Shown: positions 8,339 through 17,182, counted from the stretch's first letter. The stretch: 64,000 nt of DNA from Roseicyclus sp. (GCA_018401965.1 JAGYJU010000019.1:1-64000), one strand, 5' to 3'. Notes: generated by a model not told the origin, from the letters alone. Numbers and translations: made by a program.

Positions 8339-11217
8339 CAGAACCCGCCTTTCGCTACGACGGCCAGCCCGTACCGATCCACCCCGGCGACACCATCGCC
8401 GCGGCGCTCGCCCGCGCGGGCACGGCCACTCAGCGGATCACCCGCACGGGCGAGGATCGCGGCCTTTTCTGCGGCATAGGCCTCTGCCACGACTGCCTCG
8501 TTACTGTCGACGGCCGCTCGGGTCAGCGCGCCTGCATGACCCCGGCCCTGGCGGGCGCCGATGTGGGTCGCCATACCGACCACCACGGCGACACCAGCGC
8601 ACCCCTCTCGCGCCTCACGCCTCTGCCCGAGGGCGACAGCCTGCCCGTCGCCACCGCCGATCTGGCCATCGCGGGGGCCGGCCCCGCCGGTGTCTCGGCC
8701 GCCCTCACCGCCGCGGGCCGCGGCCTGACCGTTGTCTTGATCGACGAACGGGCCAAGGCGGGCGGCCAGTATTTCAAACCCCTTGCCGCCCTGCAGCCCG
8801 ACAGCGAACTTGATGCGCAGCACCGCGCCGGGGGTGTCCTGCGCGCCCGCCTCGCCGCCAGTGACGTCCGCCATCTTACCGGCACGACGATCTGGCATGC
8901 CCGCGCTGAAGGGCCGACTTTTGAGTTTGGCCTCTACGATGGCACCCACGCCAGCCTGCTCCACGCCCGTGCCCTGATCCTCGCCACAGGCGCCTATGAG
9001 CGACCGCCGATGGTGCCCGGCTGGACCCTTCCGGGCGTTATGACGGTGGGTGCCGCACAGACCTTGATCCGCAGCCACAAGACGGCGCCCGGCAAACGTA
9101 TCGTCATCGCGGGCCACGGCCCCCTCGGCCTGCAACTGGCCGCCGAGCTCTGCCGTATCGGCACGCCCCCGGTCGCCGTCCTCGAACGCGCCCGCCCGTC
9201 ACGCCCCGCCATGCTGCCCCATGTCCTGGCCGCCACCCGTCACGCACCGCGCCTCGTGGCGTTGGGCCTTGCCTACCGCGCCCGGCTTGCGCGCGCCGGC
9301 GTCCCGGTTCTGGAGGGGTGGGAACTTCGCGCCTGCCATGCCGACGCCACCGGCCGCGTCGCCAGCCTGACTGCTGCCTGCATCGCCACCGGCGAGAAGC
9401 GCGACCTCACCGTCGACGTGGTCTGCGTAGGCGAGGGTTTTTTGCCGCAGGTCGAACTCGCCCGTGCTCTGGGTTGTGCCACTAGCCGCGACCCCGCGAC
9501 CGGCTTCCTCTGCCCCGATAGGGACGAGCACGGCGCCACCAGCATGCCGGGCATCTGGGTCGCGGGCGATGGTGGCGGCATGGGCGGTGCGCAGGTGGCG
9601 CTGGCGCAGGGCACGCTTTCCGGTGCAGCCGCAGTGGCGCATTTGGGCAAACCCGCCCCCGACATGGCCGAGGAGCTCCGGGCCCTAGCGCGCGCGCGCA
9701 ACTTCCAGTCCGCGCTCTGGCGCACCTACGCTGCCCCGCCGCGCGACGCTCCGCCTGACGATGCCGCCATGCTTTGTCGCTGCGAATCCGTCACCTTCTC
9801 ACAGGCCCGCGCCGCCATCGCCGAAGGCGCGGGCGACCTTGGCGCGCTCAAGCGTCTCACACGTCTCGGCATGGGCCGCTGTCAGGGCCGCTACTGCTCC
9901 GGCCCCGCCGCGCTCCTGACCGGCACGCCCACTCTCTTCGCGCCGCAGACACCCGCCCGCCCGGTCCCCGCCGCCGCCATCGCGCTCGAAAAACCGGAAT
10001 GGGGCGGCCACCGTCAGGCGCCCAGCCCCACGCTGCGGGCACCCGACCGCGCCGCTGAGACCGTCCAGCTGCCCGCCACCGCCGATCTTGTCATCATCGG
10101 CGCGGGCATCATGGGCACGGCCGCCGCCCTGCGCGCGACCGAGCTGGGCCTCGATACCGTGGTGATCGATCGCGGCACGGTGAACGCCGAATCCTCGGGC
10201 GGCAACGCGGGCAGCCTGCACCTGCAACTGCTCTCCTTCGATTTCGGCCAAAAGACCGGCGGTCGGGGCGAGGCGCTTTTGCAGACCCTGCCGCTGCAGC
10301 GCGACGCCATCGCGCTCTGGCAGGACCTCGAGCGTGACCTCGGCACCTCCTTCGAGATCGTACTCACTGGCGGCATGATGCTGGCCGAGGAGGAGCGGCA
10401 CATCACCTTTCTCCGCGACAAGATTGCGGCCGAGCGGAAGATGGGCATCGAGGTGGACCTGATCGACCGCTCGGGTATAAAGGTCCTGGCTCCCGGCGTG
10501 TCCGACCGCATGATCGCCGCCGCATGGTGCCCCGGCGAGGGGAAGATCAACCCTCTCCTCGGCACCCCCGCGCTTGCTAACGCCGCCCGCGCGAAGGGCG
10601 CCCGCTTCGTCGAGGGCGTGGCGATCATCGGCGTCACCGACACCGCCCCAGGCTATGCTGTCTCGACCAGCGCGGGCACCATCCGCGCCCGCCGCCTGAT
10701 CCTTGCGGCAGGCGGCTGGACCGGGGCGCTGGGCGCGATGCTGGGCGTGCCCCTGCCGATCCACGGCGCGCCGCTGCAGATGGTCGTCACCGAAACCGCC
10801 CCGCCGCTGGCGTCTTGCCTGCTCGCCCATTGCGACCGGCACCTGACGATGAAACAAGCCACCGCCGGAAACCTCATCATCGGCGGCGCCTGGTCCGCCG
10901 CTGCCGATCCCGTCACCGGCCGCACCCGTATCCTGCGCGAAAGCCTCGAGGGCAATCTCTGGGTTGCCGAACGGGTCTTGCCCGGTGTCGCGGGCCTGCA
11001 TGTCCTGCGCTCCTGGGCTGCGATGAACGTCGATATCGACGGCGCGCCGCTGGTGGGCCATCTGCCGGGTCACCCGGATTGCGTCGTGGTCGCGGGCGCC
11101 AATGGCTACACTCTCGGGCCGCTCTTGGGGCGCCATGCCACCGATGCTGTCGCCACCGGCCGCCAGCCCGCGGGCCTCGAGCGCTTCTCGCCCGCGCGCC
11201 TCACCCAACCAGATTGA
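8335..11217 (+). CDS. 960-residue fused Fe-S/flavin oxidase (HcnA-HcnB-HcnC-like domains in one chain)
   Basis: Four parts can be read. Residues 1 to about 90: a 2Fe-2S ferredoxin domain with Cys46, Cys51, Cys54 and Cys67. About 107-470: an FAD/NAD(P) oxidoreductase (AIAGAGPAGVSA, later GIWVAGDGGG). About 478-525: a BFD-like cysteine motif (LCRCES...GRCQGRYC). About 580-950: a DAO-type FAD oxidase (VIIGAGIMGTAAA...INPLLGTPAL...GANGYTLGPLL). In hydrogen cyanide synthase, opine oxidases and D-hydroxyproline dehydrogenase these are separate subunits (A, B, C). The operon suggests oxidation of an imported amino acid or opine-like compound, with electrons leaving through Fe-S and FAD. No frameshift or stop is seen. 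Substrate unknown. Confidence 0.88.
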   Translation: MTEPAFRYDGQPVPIHPGDTIAAALARAGTATQRITRTGEDRGLFCGIGLCHDCLVTVDGRSGQRACMTPALAGADVGRHTDHHGDTSAPLSRLTPLPEGDSLPVATADLAIAGAGPAGVSAALTAAGRGLTVVLIDERAKAGGQYFKPLAALQPDSELDAQHRAGGVLRARLAASDVRHLTGTTIWHARAEGPTFEFGLYDGTHASLLHARALILATGAYERPPMVPGWTLPGVMTVGAAQTLIRSHKTAPGKRIVIAGHGPLGLQLAAELCRIGTPPVAVLERARPSRPAMLPHVLAATRHAPRLVALGLAYRARLARAGVPVLEGWELRACHADATGRVASLTAACIATGEKRDLTVDVVCVGEGFLPQVELARALGCATSRDPATGFLCPDRDEHGATSMPGIWVAGDGGGMGGAQVALAQGTLSGAAAVAHLGKPAPDMAEELRALARARNFQSALWRTYAAPPRDAPPDDAAMLCRCESVTFSQARAAIAEGAGDLGALKRLTRLGMGRCQGRYCSGPAALLTGTPTLFAPQTPARPVPAAAIALEKPEWGGHRQAPSPTLRAPDRAAETVQLPATADLVIIGAGIMGTAAALRATELGLDTVVIDRGTVNAESSGGNAGSLHLQLLSFDFGQKTGGRGEALLQTLPLQRDAIALWQDLERDLGTSFEIVLTGGMMLAEEERHITFLRDKIAAERKMGIEVDLIDRSGIKVLAPGVSDRMIAAAWCPGEGKINPLLGTPALANAARAKGARFVEGVAIIGVTDTAPGYAVSTSAGTIRARRLILAAGGWTGALGAMLGVPLPIHGAPLQMVVTETAPPLASCLLAHCDRHLTMKQATAGNLIIGGAWSAAADPVTGRTRILRESLEGNLWVAERVLPGVAGLHVLRSWAAMNVDIDGAPLVGHLPGHPDCVVVAGANGYTLGPLLGRHATDAVATGRQPAGLERFSPARLTQPD

Positions 11218-11244
11218 ATTCCCCCATCACACAAGGAACCACCC

Positions 11245-11658
11245 ATGGAAAACCTCAAGATCACCGCCGGAGCCTTCACCTTCACCGGCCGTTTCGAGAC
11301 CGAGCGCGCGCCGCAAACAGTCACCGCCTTTCGCAAGCACCTGCCCTATGTCAGCCAGATCGTGCACGTCCGTTGGTCCGGCGAAGGTGTCTGGGTCCCG
11401 TTGGGTGAGACCGACTTTGGCGTCGGCTACGAAAACCACACCAGCCATCCCGCGCCCGGCCACATCATCCTCTACCCCGGCGGCATCAGCGAGACCGAGA
11501 TCCTGCTGGCTTATGGTGGGGTGGATTTCTCGTCCAAGATGGGCCAGCTTGCCGGAAACCACTTCATCACGTTGACGGGCGGGCTGGAAAACCTGCATGC
11601 GCTGGGAACCTCCGTCCTGTGGGAAGGGGCCAAGCCGATCCGGTTCGAGGTAGCCTGA
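11245..11658 (+). CDS. DUF3830 family protein (cyclophilin-like fold)
   Basis: A 137-residue cytoplasmic protein with the DUF3830 pattern (FETERAPQTVTAFRKHLP, ...VHVRWSGEGVWVPLG, FGVGYENHTSHPAPGHIILYPGG). The fold resembles cyclophilins but enzymatic function is not established. AAGGA lies 8 bp before the ATG. Members often sit in amino-acid or amide catabolic operons, as here, directly after the fused oxidase. Confidence 0.8.
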   Translation: MENLKITAGAFTFTGRFETERAPQTVTAFRKHLPYVSQIVHVRWSGEGVWVPLGETDFGVGYENHTSHPAPGHIILYPGGISETEILLAYGGVDFSSKMGQLAGNHFITLTGGLENLHALGTSVLWEGAKPIRFEVA

Positions 11659-11694
11659 GCGCGCGGCATGGCGTATGGATAAAAGGGAGCCGCC

Positions 11695-11799
11695 GTGACT
11701 GATTTCATACTCTTCGGCGCCCATATCGCCGGGCATACAGGCCCTGTCGAAATCGCGCCCGCAGTGCGGGACGTGGTGCACGCGCATCTTGAAGACTGA
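11695..11799 (+). CDS. Small ORF (34 aa), possible truncated gene at operon end
   Basis: GTG 11695 follows GGGAG at good spacing and opens a 34-residue frame (VTDFILFGAHIAGHTGPVE... to TGA 11797-11799). I do not recognise it. It could be the remnant of a further operon gene lost when the adjacent ISAzo13 element and the convergent broken binding-protein gene arrived, or a real small protein. Confidence 0.35.
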   Translation: MTDFILFGAHIAGHTGPVEIAPAVRDVVHAHLED

Positions 11800-11842
11800 A
11801 GCGGTCGGCGCAATCGGGAGAACACCGTGCGATTGCCTCTAA

Positions 11843-13179
11843 GGGCTCGTTCAAGAATAATCGCTTCTTATTGTGGTTTTGTTCTGCGGTTTGATGGTGT
11901 AGTTCCAGTCGCCGTGGAAGTCGTGTCGGATTATGTTGAGGGCGGTCATTTCGACATCGCGGACCTTGACGCCCTTTGGGTATGTGTTGGTGTCTAGTTC
12001 GCTGCGCACCTTCAGGCCAGTTTTGGTGGTTGTGGCGGCGATCAGTTGGACAATGGTCTGGTAGCTGACCAGGGGTCGGCCTCGCCAGTTCTGAGTGATG
12101 AACGAGAAGAGGCGGTGCTCGATCTTGTTCCACTTGCTGGTTCCCGGGGGGAGATGGCAGACGGTGATTTCAAGGCCGAGCTCGTTGGCGAGGGCTTGGA
12201 GTTCAAGCTTCCACAGCCGCACGCGCGAGCCGTTGGAGCCGCCGCCATCTGCGGTGATCGTCAGCTTGGTGGCATTGGGGTAGCGCGCGCGGCCCATGCT
12301 GCACCACCATCGGCGGATCGAGTTGACCGCAAAGCTGGCGGTATCATTGTCGATGCCGACGCTGACCCAGCCAGCGTTGTCAGCGATGTCGTAGACACCG
12401 TAAGGCGAGGCCCGCCCAAGCTCGGGGATCAGGAAGTCATGCACGCGAACCTTCTCAGGATCGCCCTTGGCACGGTACTCCCGGCCGCCGTTCTTGAAAT
12501 CGCCAACCAGCTCTTTCTTCTTGGTGTCCACCGAGATGGTCGGCTCGCCAGCCGCAAGGGCGTCCTTCACCTGATCGTTGATGTAGATGAACTGGGCGTC
12601 GCGATCAGGATGGCTGGCCCCCTCCAGGGTCTTGCGGTTTCCCTGAAGGCTGTAGCCCAAGCTGCGCAGCAGTGCGGCCACCGAGTTGTGGCCGATCCGG
12701 TGGCCGCGTCCCTTCAACTCCGCCGCGAGCTTGCGCAGGCTCTTGGCGGTCCACAATAGCGGTGTCATCGGATCGCCTCGTGTCGCTCCATCCAGCAGAT
12801 CCTTCAGATCGCCGAGCAACGTCGTGTCGGTGGCCACCAGCGGCTTGCGTCCACCGCCCGCGCGGCGAACCCCGCCCGCTGGCACCGCCGCAGCGGTCTC
12901 CCCGCGCAGTTCCGCCAGACCACGGCCGATCGTGCTGCGTGCGATCCCAGTGATTTTTGAGACCGCCGCGATCCCGCCTCGCCCCGCAGCCCGCGCCTCG
13001 GCTGCCGCAAACCGGCGTCGACCGCGTTCGTCCAGTACCGGTTTCAGCGCTTCATAACGCAGACGTATCGCCATGGCATCAATCATGCCGCCGATTCTGC
13101 ACCCTGCAGGTCCCCAGGGGAATCCCAAAAAAGACGAAAAGCTCGCTATTTTACGATTCGGTTGTTTATAAACGATCCC
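11843..13179 (-). mobile_element. ISAzo13-family insertion sequence with probable TAA target duplication
   Basis: The ends read inward GGGCTCGTTCAAGAATAA (from 11843) and, on the other strand, GGGATCGTTTATAAACAA (from 13179); they match at about 14 of 20 positions. Both sides are flanked by TAA (11840-11842 and 13180-13182), a likely 3-bp target duplication. One intact transposase gene lies inside. It interrupts the 3' end of the decayed binding-protein gene at 13181-13922. Confidence 0.75.
11851..13086 (-). CDS. ISAzo13-family transposase (DDE)
   Basis: A 411-residue protein from ATG 13086 (MIDAMAIRLRYEALKP). The N-terminal HTH region (GRGGIAAVSKITGIARSTIGRGLAEL) is followed by the ISAzo13/Rhodopirellula-type catalytic core: first aspartate in ISVDTKKKELVG, second in TITADGGGSNGSR and the glutamate in WNKIEHRLFS. 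Full length and uninterrupted. A longer frame to 13212 includes codons of the disrupted host gene and is not the true start. A second, more diverged and frameshifted copy of the family is at 33802-35077. Confidence 0.9.
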   Translation of the reverse strand: MIDAMAIRLRYEALKPVLDERGRRRFAAAEARAAGRGGIAAVSKITGIARSTIGRGLAELRGETAAAVPAGGVRRAGGGRKPLVATDTTLLGDLKDLLDGATRGDPMTPLLWTAKSLRKLAAELKGRGHRIGHNSVAALLRSLGYSLQGNRKTLEGASHPDRDAQFIYINDQVKDALAAGEPTISVDTKKKELVGDFKNGGREYRAKGDPEKVRVHDFLIPELGRASPYGVYDIADNAGWVSVGIDNDTASFAVNSIRRWWCSMGRARYPNATKLTITADGGGSNGSRVRLWKLELQALANELGLEITVCHLPPGTSKWNKIEHRLFSFITQNWRGRPLVSYQTIVQLIAATTTKTGLKVRSELDTNTYPKGVKVRDVEMTALNIIRHDFHGDWNYTIKPQNKTTIRSDYS

Positions 13180-13180
13180 T

Positions 13181-13922
13181 AAGGCGGGTGGTGCCACCGT
13201 CAAGCCAGCCACCCGATGCCTTTTGATCAGCTGCGCGATAAACCCGGATGACTTGAGGTCTTCAATGACTTCGGCCAGCTAGGGCCGCGCCACTGGTGTT
13301 GTGGCGAGGTGTTCCGACTGCTTGCTGGACCGCGCTTAACTGCCCTTCAAGAAGACGCGCCCCAGGGAGGTGTTCCAAGTCCTTCAGCAATCCTGGCCTT
13401 CCGGCCAATGCATCAAGGTTCTGATGGACGAAAATATCGAACGAGGCGTCTATCGAGTCGGTTCGAACAAGTTCGGCATTGCGCAGGTTGTTCTCACGCC
13501 ACAAGCCGTAGGCTGCGCGTCCCTTGGTTGCGACGCGGATGCCGGGACGATCCATGTCCTCGATCGATTGGATCGGGGACCCGGCCGGCACGAGGTAGGT
13601 CGCTCCGATCTCGCAATACACTTGCGTGAAGGAGATGGTCCGCGCCCGCTGGGGTTCGGCGCCGATATGGCCGATGTCCCATTCGCCGCGCTATGCCGCG
13701 TCGGACAGACTTTCCGGATCAGCAGCGTATACGATCATCTCGAGTGCCACACCGAGACGGCGTGCGATTTCGGCAGCCACATCGGGCGATACGCCCACAG
13801 GGTCGCCATTTGCCGCGCGGGTCCGTCACCAGTAGAAAGTTACCGGTGTTGATGCCGGCGCGCAGTGTGCCGGTCGGCTTGAGTTCGGCGAGCACGACTG
13901 GATCTGCTTCAGAAGTGTTCAC
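13181..13922 (-). pseudogene. Decayed amino-acid-type solute-binding protein gene, 3' end hit by ISAzo13
   Basis: A good start exists (GTG 13922 with AAGGAG seven bases upstream). The reading MNTSEADPVVLAELKPTGTL then shifts frame after NFLLVTDPRG, continues as GDPVGVSPDVAAEIARRLG, meets an in-frame TAG before RGEWDIGHIGAEPQRARTI, runs on (YCEIGATYLVPAGSP...), then shifts again near 13280 with another TAG before LAEVIEDLKSSGFIAQLIK and reaches VAGLTVAPPA at the IS edge. Joined, this is a full SBP_bac_3 protein of the cytoplasm-start type. At least two frameshifts and two stops plus an IS mean true decay. Confidence 0.8.
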
Positions 13923-13940
13923 GAAAGGTCTCCTTGATAT

Positions 13941-14268
13941 GCTTCTGTAACAGGGCGTTTGAGGTCAAGAGAAATTTTCAACACGGAAACAGTGGCCAAA
14001 CCGTTTGATTGGCCAGCAGGTTTTCATCACTGATCTTGTTTGCGAATGAAGGCGTTGCCGATTTCTCTGGACACCGATTGTTGTCCCACATCGGGATCCT
14101 GCTTCTGTAACAGGGCGTTTGAGGTCAAGAGAAATTTTCAACACGGAAACAGTGGCCAAACCGTTTGATTGGCCAGCAGGTTTTCATCACTGATCTTGTT
14201 TGCGAATGAAGGCGTTGCCGATTTCTCTGGACACCGATTGTTGTCCCACATCGGGATCCTGCTTCTGT
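13941..14268. repeat. Perfect 160-bp tandem duplication (2.05 copies)
   Basis: Positions 13941-14100 and 14101-14260 are identical base for base, and the first 8 bases (GCTTCTGT) occur a third time at 14261-14268. The unit holds no convincing gene. On the minus strand one frame reads ADYGQKQDPDVGQQSVSREI...QDQ then stop, which resembles a short protein C-terminus. The duplication lies just upstream of the decayed binding-protein gene. Confidence 0.95.
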
Positions 14269-14496
14269 CCGTAGTCGGCGCGTCGGCCGCCACATCATGC
14301 CAAGTCCAGAAACGGTTCCCGTGTGCCTATCTTTGAGACGCACTCAGACAATTTGTCTGGCAGCTAGCTACACTTGCCGGCATCATCGGGGACCGCGTCC
14401 CGGGTTGGGACCTCGGTGAACCAGCGCCATCGGGCGCGGCCAAACCTCCTTTGTTTCCAGGTCTATTCTTGAAGGTGGGGCTTCATGGTGTTGCGC
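14269..14496. other. Non-coding spacer next to IS110 element
   Basis: Nothing recognisable as a gene. It probably includes the 3' non-coding end of the IS110 element, but that boundary cannot be placed because IS110-group elements lack inverted repeats. Confidence 0.4.
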
Positions 14497-15537
14497 CTAT
14501 GCGGTTGCAGCCACAGCAGCATCTTCCCGGGTGAAGCGGAAGTCTGTACCGTCCGTCCACATGCGGTGCAGAACAACCCCAATCCGCCGGGCGAGCGCCA
14601 CAGTGGCGCGCTTCTTCCCCCGCCGCTTGGCAACGTTCAGTGCCCATGCCGTCAACCAGGTTTTGCTGCCACGGTGCAGCATCACCGTCGCAGCCTGGTA
14701 TAGCGCCGTGCGCAGTCCAATATCGCCGGCCCGAGAGATCTGACCAACGATGTCGCGCTCACCCGACTGCTCGCGCCGCGGGGTCAACCCAACCCAAGGA
14801 CCGACGTCCTTGGACGATCGGAACCGCTCCGGGTCATCGATGGCCGCCTTGACGGTGAGGGCCACGACGGGACCGACCCCGGGCATCGTCATGAGCGTGT
14901 GACAGACTGGGTCTTCCTTGGCGTGATTGCGCAGGACCTTCTCGAGGCCTGCCAGTTCCTGTCGCAGCGCCCGTCTTGCCGCGAGGATAGGGTTCGCTGC
15001 TGCCTCCAGCATGGGATTGCCCTCGGCCAACTCTTGCACCCGTGCTTCGAAGCGACCCTTTGCAACACGTCCCATCTTCAGTCCGAAATTACGCAGCACA
15101 CCGCGGATTGATAACTCGAGATTTATCGCCGCCTGCAGGACAGCCTTACGCGCGGACAACAGCGCACGCATCTCCTGGGCCGACATCGATTTACAATGGA
15201 CGGGCCGATACCACCCCATCTGCAGAAGCCGCGCGATTCCCTCAGCATCCCGCCGGTCCGTCTTGATGGGCATCGCCTTGAGGGCACCCTTCACCTGCCG
15301 TGTCTCCATGAGCACCGTGGCAAAGCCTGCATCGGTCAGGTGTCGATAAAGCCATTGCGAGAGGGGGCCGGCTTCCAGACCAACCGCAACAACCTCACCC
15401 GGCATCGCCTTCAGCGTTGCAATAAGGTCATCGGGTTCGCTGGCAGCGGTCGTTTCCTTGACGATCTTGCCCTGCGCGCTCACCGCGCAGATTGCCGTGC
15501 TTGCGAGAGAGACGTCCAATCCGATATAAGTTTCCAT
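14497..15537 (-). CDS. IS110-family transposase (DEDD recombinase, IS110 group)
   Basis: A 346-residue recombinase. The RuvC-like DEDD domain shows the first Asp in YIGLDVSLAST, Glu in AVGLEAGPLS and the Asp pair in KTDRRDAEGIAR. A helical middle section follows, then the Transposase_20 domain (MPGVGPVVALTVKAAI...WVGLTPRREQSGE) with the region of the catalytic serine. The gene is intact. IS110-group elements carry an RNA that guides target choice upstream of the gene (see 15538-15720). It differs clearly from the IS1111-type copy at 26112-27128. Confidence 0.93.
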   Translation of the reverse strand: METYIGLDVSLASTAICAVSAQGKIVKETTAASEPDDLIATLKAMPGEVVAVGLEAGPLSQWLYRHLTDAGFATVLMETRQVKGALKAMPIKTDRRDAEGIARLLQMGWYRPVHCKSMSAQEMRALLSARKAVLQAAINLELSIRGVLRNFGLKMGRVAKGRFEARVQELAEGNPMLEAAANPILAARRALRQELAGLEKVLRNHAKEDPVCHTLMTMPGVGPVVALTVKAAIDDPERFRSSKDVGPWVGLTPRREQSGERDIVGQISRAGDIGLRTALYQAATVMLHRGSKTWLTAWALNVAKRRGKKRATVALARRIGVVLHRMWTDGTDFRFTREDAAVAATA

Positions 15538-15720
15538 GTCGTTGCCCTTTCTTTCTTAGACATCTTGGGGCGCGCCTAACAGCACGACCCCGTAGACACG
15601 CCGTACAGCGTGCCAAGGGCAACGACACTTCACATCAAGCGGTCGATCAACTCACAACGATGCCAGCCAGGCCGAGCCCTGTTACGGCATCTTTTTGATT
15701 TCCACCCAGAACCGAGCTGG
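15538..15720 (-). ncRNA. Candidate IS110 bridge-RNA region (5' non-coding end)
   Basis: In IS110-group elements the non-coding end upstream of the recombinase gene encodes a structured bridge RNA. Here a perfect 12-bp inverted repeat, GTCGTTGCCCTT at 15538-15549 and AAGGGCAACGAC at 15615-15626, encloses about 65 nt, and a smaller hairpin (CACGC...GCGTG near 15597-15612) lies inside. This supports a structured RNA, but the loops and the outer boundary were not determined. Confidence 0.4.
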
Positions 15721-16006
15721 GCGCAACTATGCGCTCAGCAAGCGTAGCTCGGTGCTATTCTGATTGACCAGAGAAATGGCTTGATACGCTTGGTGTGAAT
15801 GACTTGCCCCCGGACCCCCACCAGTATTCTCGAATCCGGCAAGCCAGGATGCCTTTCCTTGAAGGTGTGAACCAAGCTGACGCGTTAAAAACCGTTGCGT
15901 TGGTCCGCAATTTCTGTGGCTCGCCTTGCCCGATCGTATATTTCTGGGTTCTGGATGCCCTGCCGCGGGCAGAGAACCCTGAAGGTGCTGACCCAGCACC
16001 CTTTCT
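15721..16006. other. Spacer between IS110 and prpF-like gene
   Basis: No gene is convincing here; one antisense-like frame of 90 codons has no recognisable motif. Part of it may be the flank into which IS110 inserted. It lies downstream of the prpF-like stop codon, so it may hold that operon's terminator, but I see no clear hairpin with T-run. Confidence 0.4.
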
Positions 16007-17182
16007 TCAATCTTCTATTTGCTGAGGAACGAGGATCATTCCCTCCATCAACCTTCGCGCCGTCCGGAATACCGTGGCGCGCTTGACAGTCCAGCCCGTC
16101 TGCCCGTGCGACACCTGTGCATTAACTGGCATTACGCCAGACGAATGACCTATGCGGATCCGGTCGGTATCGCCTGCCCGGATCGCTTCGGCCACGCAGC
16201 TGCCGTCGATCCCGGATGCTACGGCCGTGCACATGGCTCCGGTCAGCGTGACCGCTCTATGCGCCTGTCCCATGGAAATCATGCGGACAGAGATGTCGAA
16301 TGCATCTGCCGGGATCGTGTCTCCAGCTGTGCTCACATAGGTACGAGGGCTGGCGATCATCGCGATCTTTGGGCTTCCGGCAAGTTTCTGCGCCGCGTCA
16401 CTGGTTGGGGCCAGACCCATTCGCACGCTTGCGACACAACGGATCGCTTCAAGACGGGCCATGATGTCTTGGCGGGCTTCGATCTCGTCGGGTGTCTCGT
16501 AGCCGGTCAGGCCCAGCGCTTCGGCTTGCACAAAGACCACCGCATTTGTGGCGTCAACCAGCGATGCTGCGACCTGTATATCAAGGATCGGGTCTTCCAG
16601 AAGGTCGGTCACGTTCCCTGTGGGCAGGAGGCGACCGGTACCCGCGCCGCCGGGATCCAAAAAGTCGAGTTGGATTTGCGCCCCGGTTCCTGCAACACCG
16701 GGGTTTACGAAATCCCCGTCGACGATTGGAACGCCATCTTGCACTTCGAACCGGCTTTCGATGATCTTTGACGTATTGGTATTGTGGATCCGCACGACCG
16801 CTTTGCCATCGGCGATAGGCACCAACCCCTCTTCAATTGCAAAGGGGCCGATGGCGGATGACATGTTTCCGCAATTGGCGCTGTAATCCGGAATGTCGGA
16901 GGTCACAGGTATCTGGATGAAGGTGTAGTCGACATCCGCATCCGGCCGGGTCGGTGGGCCGATCACACAGACCTTGGACAGAGAGGATACGCCTCCGCCC
17001 AGACCGTCGAGTTGTCGCTTGCCTGGGTCGGGGCTGCCTATAGCCCGTAGGAAGATGCGGTGCCGTTCACCTTCGTCCTTGGGCAGGTCGCCCGCAAGGA
17101 AGATGATTGCCTTGCTGGTGCCGCCACGCATGAACACTGCGGGAACGCGGAGCTGTCGCGGGGAAGACTTCTTCATGATCAC
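16007..17182 (-). CDS. PrpF-family aconitate/methylaconitate isomerase-like protein
   Basis: Members shift double bonds in tricarboxylic acids (PrpF: 2-methylaconitate cis/trans; 4-oxalomesaconate tautomerase is a relative). The 391-residue protein has the diaminopimelate-epimerase-like fold signature: VPAVFMRGGTSKAIIF near the N-terminus, LDGLGGGVSSLSKVC, the cysteine in DYSANCGNMSSAIGPFAIEEGL, and HSSGVMPV near the C-terminus. It starts with GTG 17182 overlapping the aconitase stop by 4 bp, or with ATG 17176. The coupling to an aconitase is the classical AcnD-PrpF pairing of the methylcitrate route. Confidence 0.9.
   Translation of the reverse strand: MIMKKSSPRQLRVPAVFMRGGTSKAIIFLAGDLPKDEGERHRIFLRAIGSPDPGKRQLDGLGGGVSSLSKVCVIGPPTRPDADVDYTFIQIPVTSDIPDYSANCGNMSSAIGPFAIEEGLVPIADGKAVVRIHNTNTSKIIESRFEVQDGVPIVDGDFVNPGVAGTGAQIQLDFLDPGGAGTGRLLPTGNVTDLLEDPILDIQVAASLVDATNAVVFVQAEALGLTGYETPDEIEARQDIMARLEAIRCVASVRMGLAPTSDAAQKLAGSPKIAMIASPRTYVSTAGDTIPADAFDISVRMISMGQAHRAVTLTGAMCTAVASGIDGSCVAEAIRAGDTDRIRIGHSSGVMPVNAQVSHGQTGWTVKRATVFRTARRLMEGMILVPQQIED

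Noticed and set aside
15727..15999. Small 90-codon gene between IS110 and prpF
   Set aside because: No motif or good start; probably non-coding.
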